Origin: Saprospiraceae bacterium
GTDB taxonomy: Bacteria > Bacteroidota > Bacteroidia > Chitinophagales > Saprospiraceae
Direction: 5' to 3'
Assembly: GCA_022448945.1 (NCBI GenBank)
Contig: JAKVCV010000001.1
Location: 157,305-220,790, forward strand
Length of the DNA stretch: 63,486 bases
Shown here: piece by piece, positions 56,902-63,486 of the stretch
How the letters are laid out: each line of letters begins with the position of its first letter
How positions within the stretch are numbered: the first letter of the stretch is position 1
The notes under the pieces: generated by a model
The model's database searches: none
What the model was told of the DNA's origin: nothing
The model's input: only the letters and a program-made list of their open reading frames with translations
Made by a program: the position numbers and the translations under genes

Positions 56902-57237
56902 TTTAAAGGGGTATTTGTAAATGTATTATATTAGGAATAAAACAATCCATTCCATATATTTTTCCATTAGTCAATTTTTAAATTAGCCAGTTGTTATTAT
57001 AACGGACTTTGTTTAAGAAAAGTTACTTTTATACAACTAAATTTATGCTTTTTTTTTCTTAATCTATATTTTTGGTAGGGTTTTTGATGTCGGAAAGAGA
57101 TTTTGTAGTTATTTTATTATAGATTAAAAGCAATTTTATTGTTTAACTTTTATAGGGCTAACTTTTAATCCTAAATCAATAGATTATTTGGATCTAAATT
57201 TATCAGAAATCTAATGGCAATTAAGTAGACTGATGTT
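56902..57237. other. 336-bp intergenic region
   Basis: AT-rich, with no gene, hairpin terminator or repeat I can support. It separates rpoN from the SAM hydrolase on the same strand. Confidence 0.4.
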
Positions 57238-58020
57238 TTAATTATCTCGATTAAAAAAATCTATTTGAATTGCTTCGTCTACTTCAAGTCCAAATAATGT
57301 TGCAGCTTTGTCTAGATTGACAGCTATCTCAAGTAATCCTGCGGAATTAAATAAGCAAAGAACTTCACCTATAGGGACATCAGCATAATTTTGACTGATT
57401 TTGTTTATAGGGTCATACCGCTTAAAATAGAGTTCAAATGCTCTTTTTTGGCCGATTCGCTCAAATAGTTTTCTATTGATATTGAGCACTACATTTTTAT
57501 AATTGTCAATATGTATTACAGATCCTCGGATTTGATCTTTACCAGTAATCGGTAATATTGAAATTCGTTCTAAAATTTCATTTACAGGAATTCCAATCTC
57601 ATGAAATTCATTTCCATGTAGTATATGTCCGACTGCTTTTGAGTAAATTTCTCTTACTTCTAATTTAGATTCATTACTGTTGTTATTCAAATTATAAATT
57701 TGATTTATTTCATCGCCAAACATAAGTGAAAAAACACCATTGTCAGGTCCAATAAAATAATGTCCATTATGTTTTATTGCAAGGAAGCGCGGATTTTTTT
57801 TATAAAAAATATTTACTGAAATTAGATGGATACTACCTTTTGGAAAGCTAGCGTAGGAGTTTTTTACAATATAAGATGCTTGGACGATATTATAATTTTC
57901 AATATCATGCGTTATATCTGCAAAAATCACCGGCATGCCATGAGATAAAATACTACCTTTAATAACTCCTGCGAAGTAGTCTAGGCGCCCAAAATCAGAT
58001 GTTAAAGTTACAACATTCAT
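57238..58020 (-). CDS. S-adenosyl-L-methionine hydrolase (adenosine-forming), DUF62 family
   Basis: 260 residues. Family landmarks are the N-terminal TLTSDFGRLDYFAGVIKG, DITHDIENYN, the middle GPDNGVFSL and the closing region (AVNLDKAATLFGLEV). Members hydrolyse SAM to adenosine and methionine, or in a few cases make 5'-chloro or fluoro-adenosine; the hydrolase is by far the most common. It lies 34 bp downstream of trmD on the same strand, so it may be cotranscribed with a SAM-using enzyme. Role in the cell is unclear. Confidence 0.9.
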   Translation of the reverse strand: MNVVTLTSDFGRLDYFAGVIKGSILSHGMPVIFADITHDIENYNIVQASYIVKNSYASFPKGSIHLISVNIFYKKNPRFLAIKHNGHYFIGPDNGVFSLMFGDEINQIYNLNNNSNESKLEVREIYSKAVGHILHGNEFHEIGIPVNEILERISILPITGKDQIRGSVIHIDNYKNVVLNINRKLFERIGQKRAFELYFKRYDPINKISQNYADVPIGEVLCLFNSAGLLEIAVNLDKAATLFGLEVDEAIQIDFFNRDN

Positions 58021-58054
58021 TAATTAAAGTATATTTTATATAATCAACTTAATT

Positions 58055-58738
58055 TTATCGATTGTCATCAAGCAAATCCGGTCGACGTTCTTTTGTCCTT
58101 AAGTATGCTTGTTCATCCCTCCAATCTTCAATTTTCTTTTTGTGACCAGAGAGTAAAATGTCAGGAATTTTATGACCTTTATAATCAGCTGGCCTAGTAT
58201 ATATAGGTGCAGACAATAAATTGTCCTGAAATGAATCAAAAAGTGCAGAAGATTCGTCATTCAGCACTCCTGGAATTAAACGTCCAAGGGTGTCAACTAA
58301 AATAGCGGCAGGTAATTCTCCACCAGATAAAACATAGTCTCCTATAGAAATTTCTTTTGTAACAAAAATATCTCTAATTCTTTCGTCTATTCCCTTATAA
58401 TGACCACAAAGTATAATCAGATTTTTTTTTAACGAAAGGTAATTACATTCACCTTGAGATAATTGGTGACCATCTGGGGTCATATATATAATTTCATCAT
58501 AATGACGATCTCCTTTAAGTTTATTGATTAAAGTAGCTATAGGTTCTATCATCATGACCATTCCAGAACCACCACCAAATTGGTAATCATCGATCTGTTG
58601 ATGTTTGCCAAGTCCATAGTCTCTTAAATTATGGACTACTACTTTTAATAGATTTTTTTTCTGAGCACGTTTTAAAATTGAATGCGAGAGTGGACTAATT
58701 AGTAAGTCAGGTACTGCCGAAATAATATCTATTCGCAT
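58055..58738 (-). CDS. trmD: tRNA (guanine(37)-N1)-methyltransferase
   Basis: 227 residues. SPOUT-class enzyme that methylates G37 of tRNAs with a following G36, using [16 protein letters not shown] near residues 54-66, the knot region ([12 protein letters not shown], then [13 protein letters not shown]) and the C-terminal [13 protein letters not shown] are typical. It lacks the usual rpsP-rimM-trmD-rplS context: here the downstream partner is a SAM hydrolase. Two direct repeats of CCAAAATATGGAA lie just upstream (58770-58800). Confidence 0.95.
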   Translation of the reverse strand: MRIDIISAVPDLLISPLSHSILKRAQKKNLLKVVVHNLRDYGLGKHQQIDDYQFGGGSGMVMMIEPIATLINKLKGDRHYDEIIYMTPDGHQLSQGECNYLSLKKNLIILCGHYKGIDERIRDIFVTKEISIGDYVLSGGELPAAILVDTLGRLIPGVLNDESSALFDSFQDNLLSAPIYTRPADYKGHKIPDILLSGHKKKIEDWRDEQAYLRTKERRPDLLDDNR

Positions 58739-58769
58739 TGTTTTTTATTTTTCTTTGATTGTAGAGAAA

Positions 58770-58800
58770 CCAAAATATGGAAAAAAGCCAAAATATGGAA
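58770..58800. repeat. Two 13-bp direct repeats upstream of trmD
   Basis: CCAAAATATGGAA occurs at 58770-58782 and 58788-58800, an 18-bp period, 32 to 62 bp before the trmD start. A 12-of-13 match (CCGAAATATGGAA) sits at 38067-38079. They may be protein-binding sites. The function is unknown. Confidence 0.5.
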
Positions 58801-59054
58801 TTTTAAACTTCAATTTTTATATAATTTAATCGCAGAATAATATTTTATTTATTTTTATTTAAGTCATAAATTGAAACTGTAATAAATCTATTGGATTGAT
58901 TTATTTTTTATTTTTTTTACTAGGGTTTCTTCCGTTGTTAATGTCATAAATCATATATATATCAATGATTAATTTATTTTTTTGGAGTAAATTTAATTAG
59001 AATATTATTAGTGTTTTTTTTTAATTATAGCAGTTTTTTTATATTCTAATCACT

Positions 59055-59100
59055 TAAACACAAAGAGCAGTTGTTACAAGACAACTGCTCTTTGTGTTTA
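59055..59100 (-). terminator. Intrinsic terminator after the Cys-rich T9SS gene
   Basis: A perfect 20-bp stem (TAAACACAAAGAGCAGTTGT and its complement) around a 6-nt loop, 17 bp past the stop codon. Confidence 0.92.
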
Positions 59101-59116
59101 TTAAAAAAGAAAGGTA

Positions 59117-61630
59117 TTATTTTTGTATGATCAGTTTTTTTGTTTTTGAAATACCATTAATTTTTATAACAATAAGGTATAATCCAGAAGTGAGATCATC
59201 AGTACTAAAAGTAGCTGTCCTCTCACTTATGACGGGGGCAGTATGAACTTTTATTCCCAGATTGTTTATTAGGCTTATTTCTGCATTTTCAATATATCTA
59301 CCAGTAATCGTAAATTCAGAAAAAGCAGGGTTAGGGTGAATAGAAATTCCACTAAAAGTTGATTCATTGTTTATAGAAACAATATTTGAATAAGTTGAAT
59401 TGCCATTATAACTAGTCTGCCGTAATCTATAATAAGAAGTCCCAAAGAAAGGATCTTCATCTTTTTCTTTGTAAAGTAGTGTGCTTGAGCTATTACCTGC
59501 ACCTTTTACTTCTTTAACATGCTCAAAAATAATTCCATCACGAGATCTTTCAATTGTAAAAAATGCATTATTTGTCTCTGAAATTGTCTGCCATAGTAGA
59601 TCAACTTGTTTTTTTGAATTTAGATGAGCTTGAAAATCAATTAAATCACTTGAAAGAAGGATTGTACAAGCAGGGTCATTTGATGCTAAAACAGTTACAG
59701 TTGCAGTTGCGGTGCCTGATCCACATGGGCCAGTTCCTGTAACACTATAAATATGGGGACCAACAGTAAGAGGACAGGCATTAACTGTAGCTGCATTTGT
59801 TGAAGACAAATCAGGACTAGATGCCCAACTATATGATGACCCACCAGTTGCAGTTAAACTAGCACATTGACCTGGGCAAATAGCATCATTATTAACAGTT
59901 ACCGGATTAAAAAATGTACAACTTACCGATGCTGAACCTGTAAAATTAAATGGTACAGTTGTCAAGGCTGAGCTCCAGTTCGAAAAACAGATTAGATATT
60001 GTTCTCCACAAATGACATTTAAAGGTGTTTCAAAATTATTAGCATAACCTCCAGGAGGGACAATGGAAGCCATTCCCGAAAAGGAATTACAAGTGCCATT
60101 CCAATTACAGGATAGTGGAGCACGTATATTATTAACAATATCACTACAGGCAGAAGCATCATATGACCAAAGAATCCAATCGTAACAGTTTGCAATAATA
60201 TTGTTTGGTGCACCTAGAGAAAACTCTAAAGTTCCTGTTGATGCTATATTTATAATCATCCATGTACTATTTTTTTCTCCACTCAAAAGACAGCCTGAAT
60301 TACCTGGAGTAAGATTAGGGTTCGTTAGTGGGTTGGAAACAGAATTGCCAGCTAATTCATCAATAGCACCATATCCACTTGGGTCAACAGAAAAGGAAGA
60401 ATTAGTACATATGTTAATTGCGTCAGAACAATCGCCAGCAGTTGCGGCACCTGAACAAGGAGGACAAGGCCCACCACAATCAACACCTGTTTCACCTCCA
60501 TTTTGGAGTCCATCACTGCAAGTAGGAATTATTCCATTAATATTAATTGTAAAAGGTGTACAATTAGGGGCCGGCCAAGTAGAAATAATAATGTAGTATG
60601 TCTGTCCGGCAAGTAATGATACACCATTAATTGCAGGGTTTCCACCAGCACTTGTGGAACTAGCTACACAAACTCCAGAAGTTGGGCAACCTGCAGTAAC
60701 AAATACCCCTGTATAGGTACTAGTTCCTGTTAACGTAACATCTATTTGTTCAGCTACCAAAGGGGTATAGGCATATACATAATCTTCCCCATTCATATAT
60801 GTACTAGCACAGGCATTTAGACTACTATAGTCATTGCATGCACCACATGTTGTCGATGTTGCATTAAAAGGTAATGCACTAATAGTAGTAGGATTACCAC
60901 AATTAGAGCAACCACCAGCTCCACAAGGAGGGCAAGGCCCACCGCAATCTACACCAGTTTCACCTTGATTTTGAATGCCATCAGTACAAGTTGGAGCAGG
61001 TAAAGTAATATCGATTGTAAAAGGTGTACAGTTAGGCGTTGGCCATGTTGATATAACTATGTAATAAGTTATACCAGCAGTTAAAGAAATACTTGTTAAT
61101 ACTGGATTTCCTGTTGAACTAGTTGAGTTGCCTAAGCAGTTTGTTCCTGTAGATGAAGGGCAGTTGTCTGTTACAAATAACCCAGTCCAAGTTAGTGTAC
61201 CGGAAAGGGCAATATCTACAATAACATTTGAAGTTGGAGTATAGGCAAAAACATAATCTTCTCCACTCATATAATTACTTAGACATGCATTTGAACTTGT
61301 AAAATCATTACATGCACCACATGTTGTGGCAGTCATATTAAAAGGTAAAGTACCAATTACAGTAGGATTGCTACAATTTGAACATCCGCCTCCTAAACAT
61401 GGTGTCGGGTTGTAGGCCCCAGCACAAACGGCGTCCCAGGTAGTGTTACAGCAATAAGGGTCGGCAGTAAAAACTGCTTGAACACACGGATCATATGGAG
61501 GTGGAGGAGAAGCAGAACTGTATGATGCACATCCTGCACCTTGGGCAAAAACTGCTACGTTTACTCCTGATGCAAAAAATAAAATATATAATAGATGGAT
61601 TAGTGGTTGAAGTGTAAAGTTTAGTCGCAT
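59117..61630 (-). CDS. T9SS-secreted Cys-rich repeat protein
   Basis: 837 residues. A signal peptide (ending VFAQ) is followed by a short Cys motif (DPYCCNTTWDAVC, as in many secreted proteins of Bacteroidota and Planctomycetes). Then come two tandem beta domains of about 155 residues, each starting CxNPT and TTCGACNDxxSxNAC and ending CxDGIQNxGETGVDCGGPCPPC or close. A third related domain, an Ig-like segment (ATGGSSYSWASSP), a spacer and a type A T9SS tail (IHPNPAFSEF) follow. The PPC-like repeats probably bind ligands or form a stalk. It overlaps the end of the small secreted gene by 10 bp, so translation is likely coupled. Confidence 0.88.
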   Translation of the reverse strand: MRLNFTLQPLIHLLYILFFASGVNVAVFAQGAGCASYSSASPPPPYDPCVQAVFTADPYCCNTTWDAVCAGAYNPTPCLGGGCSNCSNPTVIGTLPFNMTATTCGACNDFTSSNACLSNYMSGEDYVFAYTPTSNVIVDIALSGTLTWTGLFVTDNCPSSTGTNCLGNSTSSTGNPVLTSISLTAGITYYIVISTWPTPNCTPFTIDITLPAPTCTDGIQNQGETGVDCGGPCPPCGAGGCSNCGNPTTISALPFNATSTTCGACNDYSSLNACASTYMNGEDYVYAYTPLVAEQIDVTLTGTSTYTGVFVTAGCPTSGVCVASSTSAGGNPAINGVSLLAGQTYYIIISTWPAPNCTPFTININGIIPTCSDGLQNGGETGVDCGGPCPPCSGAATAGDCSDAINICTNSSFSVDPSGYGAIDELAGNSVSNPLTNPNLTPGNSGCLLSGEKNSTWMIINIASTGTLEFSLGAPNNIIANCYDWILWSYDASACSDIVNNIRAPLSCNWNGTCNSFSGMASIVPPGGYANNFETPLNVICGEQYLICFSNWSSALTTVPFNFTGSASVSCTFFNPVTVNNDAICPGQCASLTATGGSSYSWASSPDLSSTNAATVNACPLTVGPHIYSVTGTGPCGSGTATATVTVLASNDPACTILLSSDLIDFQAHLNSKKQVDLLWQTISETNNAFFTIERSRDGIIFEHVKEVKGAGNSSSTLLYKEKDEDPFFGTSYYRLRQTSYNGNSTYSNIVSINNESTFSGISIHPNPAFSEFTITGRYIENAEISLINNLGIKVHTAPVISERTATFSTDDLTSGLYLIVIKINGISKTKKLIIQK

Positions 61631-61986
61631 ATGTAGCCCTCCCTAGAATAAATTTTATCAAGTCCATGGATTCCTTCACGATAGCATGAAATCTGGTATC
61701 CAAGACCGTTGAGCCAGGAAATAAAAGTATTTTCGTCATGTGTCTCATTAGCCGGGAAAATGCAAAAGAAAATTCTTGATTTGTGATCAGTTCGAGAAGT
61801 AATAATTCCTGGTTTTATTCTTATTGCTGCATCAATTGTTCGGGATTCAACAGCAGTAGTAATTCCTACAACATAAAATTGCACGAATTTATTAGGTTGT
61901 GCATTTGTATTTTGAGCATTAATAGTACCGTTTGGGGTAAATACTATTAAGACTGCAAAAAACAATGCAGCTGTAAAGAATTTCAT
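61621..61986 (-). CDS. Small secreted protein, HMA-like fold without CxxC
   Basis: 121 residues. The signal peptide ends INAQ. Residues about 34-100 follow the beta-alpha-beta-beta-alpha-beta pattern of heavy-metal-associated domains: VVGITTAVESRTIDAAI, then IKPGI, TDHKSRIFFCIF and FISWLNGLGYQIS. The metal loop GMTCxxC is replaced by GITTAVE, so the usual copper site is missing. Two cysteines (C75 and C101) could form a disulfide. Its last codons overlap the start of the T9SS gene by 10 bp, one operon. The fold call is by pattern only; no function can be given. Confidence 0.65.
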   Translation of the reverse strand: MKFFTAALFFAVLIVFTPNGTINAQNTNAQPNKFVQFYVVGITTAVESRTIDAAIRIKPGIITSRTDHKSRIFFCIFPANETHDENTFISWLNGLGYQISCYREGIHGLDKIYSREGYICD

Positions 61987-62689
61987 GGTAAGTTTATTTA
62001 GTAAAATTGATAAATTTGGATATAGTGATTAAAGGTTATTGATTAAATTAATTATTAGGTTTTTAATAGTTTTATCTAAATAAAATATATACTCGGGTAT
62101 ATATTTAATCTTCAAAATAAATTAGAGGATTTTTAGATTAAGCATTAAAAAGAAATTATAGACTCACATTACAGTATGTAATTATATTTCTTTGTTTGTT
62201 ATATTTACATCAAGTAGTAAATCTATTTTCCCGCACACAAAATACAAAAAATCAAATAATTTTTTTACTAATTATAATAAAATTTATTAAATGATTTTAA
62301 AAATAGAATTCTATGTGTTTATAAAAATCGCAGAATACAATAAATAATTAATTTTTATATCGATACTTAATTTATAGCATTAACATTTTGGTTTAGTTTT
62401 CGTGACAACTATTTAATTTTATCTGGATAAATTGATATTTATTTTTAGTAGAATAACAGTAATCTTATACAAAAATGAAATTTGGCATGAATTTTAGTTT
62501 TTTATTCATTTGATTTTGTCTATTTATTTTTTTTTACAATAAAATAGCCTTAATAAAGTGATAATATATTATTTTTGATGCCTCAAATCTTTGTTTTGCT
62601 TTTTTTTGTAGAATAATTATTTGAGAACAAGACTTAACCCATCCCGAAAACGAAAATATTTCAATTCCATATTCTTAATTATTTAACCA
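61987..62689. other. 703-bp divergent intergenic region
   Basis: The longest gap in the window, very AT-rich, between the small secreted gene (- strand) and the TPR/PD40 gene (+ strand). It contains a 10-4-10 dyad (62083-62106) and a possible -7 box for the + strand gene (TATTTTTG at 62580-62587). No gene is seen. Confidence 0.5.
62083..62106. promoter_or_regulatory. 10-4-10 perfect inverted repeat
   Basis: AAATATATAC and GTATATATTT flank TCGG, about 97 bp upstream of the start of the small secreted gene. It looks like an operator dyad or a leader hairpin. Confidence 0.4.
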
Positions 62690-63486
62690 ATGCAAGTGAA
62701 AATTCAAAAAAGTCTGTTAGTAATTTGTTTATTTATTTTTTCAGGTACCATTTTGTTTGCACAAAAAAAACCAAAAACAGCAGGTGAAGCAGAAAAAGCC
62801 TACAAAGAAAAAGATTATTATTCTGCTGCATCAATTTATCGTGTAATTTTTTCTTCAAGTAAGAATAAACTTTCTGGCCCTAAATTGGCTATGCATCAAT
62901 ATTATTATGCAGAGTCTTCTAAGAAAACATATAATTATCCTCGAGCTCAGGAATATTATGGAAAAGTAGCCAATGGACCATTTGCAAATAAGTATCCTCA
63001 GGTGGAATACTATTATGGTTACTGTTTAAAACACAATGGATTGTATGAAGAAGCTATAGATCATTTCAATTTGTTTCTCGATAAACATGTTAAAGGGATT
63101 GAAATGACTTATTTACAAATGGAAGCGGAACATGAAATTCGGGGTTGTTATTTAGCTTTGGATTTGGTTGAAAATCCCGATGTTTATACTAAAATCAGAC
63201 ACATGTCTGACGAAGTAAATACAAAATATTCTGATTTTTCACCTCATTTAGTAGGTGATAAGCTATATTATTCGTCTTTGCGCTTTGAGCGTCAATTGAC
63301 AAGAGGTAAAGTAACGGGAAAAGGTCAGACATTAGTTGGCAAAATTATGATCGCTGATAACAGAGGTTCCGATCGTTTCGAGCAATCAAAAAGTAAAAGT
63401 TTGAATGTTAAATATACTAATTCAGGAAATTCAAATTTAAATACCGATGGATCTCTGTTGTATTTGACAAAATGTATTTATGACAA
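62690..63486 (+). CDS. TPR/PD40 OmpA-family protein (PorE-like), 3' end beyond window
   Basis: The first 265 codons are open to the window end. The signal peptide ends LFAQ, so it is not a lipoprotein. TPR-like helices follow (AGEAEKAYKEKDYYSAASIYRVIF, then YPRAQEYYGKVANG and NGLYEEAIDHFNLFLDKH). From about residue 190 the pattern VNTKYSDFSPHLVGDKLYYSSLR marks the start of PD40/WD40-like propeller blades. In this family a peptidoglycan-binding OmpA domain usually follows at the C-terminus; PorE of the T9SS has this architecture. Whether this copy is PorE itself or one of many paralogues cannot be told without the rest. Confidence 0.85.
   Translation, partial: MQVKIQKSLLVICLFIFSGTILFAQKKPKTAGEAEKAYKEKDYYSAASIYRVIFSSSKNKLSGPKLAMHQYYYAESSKKTYNYPRAQEYYGKVANGPFANKYPQVEYYYGYCLKHNGLYEEAIDHFNLFLDKHVKGIEMTYLQMEAEHEIRGCYLALDLVENPDVYTKIRHMSDEVNTKYSDFSPHLVGDKLYYSSLRFERQLTRGKVTGKGQTLVGKIMIADNRGSDRFEQSKSKSLNVKYTNSGNSNLNTDGSLLYLTKCIYD

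Larger units (their letters stand above)
58739..59116. other. 378-bp intergenic region
   Basis: It carries the direct repeats upstream of trmD (58770-58800) and the strong terminator of the Cys-rich T9SS gene (59055-59100). The T/A-rich remainder has no gene. Confidence 0.5.

Noticed and set aside
1-63486. CRISPR array, tRNA, rRNA, transposase or prophage
   Set aside because: No regularly spaced repeats, cloverleaf T-loop patterns, rRNA stretches or mobile-element genes were found by reading.

Overview
This is a 63.5-kb, AT-rich chromosomal segment from a Bacteroidota bacterium, most likely a free-living aquatic member of the Flavobacteriia/Saprospiria/Chitinophagia type. Three things support this. 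At least seven large secreted proteins end in a type A C-terminal sorting domain of the type IX secretion system (T9SS). Several lineage-typical gene pairs are present: the TPR protein with ribH, the CCG-domain Fe-S protein with a small so-called ABC-transporter-ATPase protein, and tandem OmpH/Skp genes. Ribosome binding sites are weak and A-rich, with occasional TAnnTTTG-like -7 boxes. I found no tRNA, rRNA, CRISPR array, transposase, phage gene or plasmid gene.

Left part (1-15.6 kb, all + strand). folP and miaE come first, then an envelope block: a 981-residue secreted coiled-coil protein built on 11- and 18-residue steps, three OmpH/Skp-like periplasmic chaperones, and two tandem S41 C-terminal processing proteases. 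A membrane/glycan run follows: two DUF4199-type proteins, a GT2 glycosyltransferase, an RDD protein, an acyltransferase and gmhA. Convergent to it are rfbD and rfbC for dTDP-L-rhamnose.

Middle part (17-42.5 kb). A prolyl oligopeptidase, an Old Yellow Enzyme, an epoxide-hydrolase-like protein and a double-YceI protein lead into a secretome island. Four T9SS cargo genes lie head to tail on the - strand: an SLT/amidase peptidoglycan hydrolase with CUB domains, a CUB-only relative without the enzyme, a PKD-domain protein without an enzyme, and a subtilase with the same stalk. So two enzyme-bearing proteins flank two enzyme-less relatives that share their stalks and sorting tails. A further T9SS protein, an AstE/AspA-type zinc hydrolase and a fibrinogen-like protein follow.

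Right part (42.8-63.5 kb). Here lie pdhA, the CoA-transferase pair scoA/scoB, a YkvA protein, a T9SS-tailed arylsulfotransferase-like protein, truA, a secreted protein made of four 167-residue cysteine-bearing repeats, TPR-ribH, an MBL-fold hydrolase, an Rlu-type pseudouridine synthase, the Fe-S/small-protein pair, rpoN, a SAM hydrolase and trmD. A Cys-rich T9SS protein follows, overlapping a small secreted protein that looks like a heavy-metal-associated (HMA) fold without its cysteines. The window ends inside a TPR/PD40 (OmpA-family, PorE-like) gene.

The most distinctive content is surface biology: the catalytic/non-catalytic paralogue array, the probable two-enzyme peptidoglycan hydrolase, the four-repeat protein and the hendecad coil with its neighbouring Skp proteins. 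Several strong hairpin terminators and a handful of dyads in long gaps are also listed.
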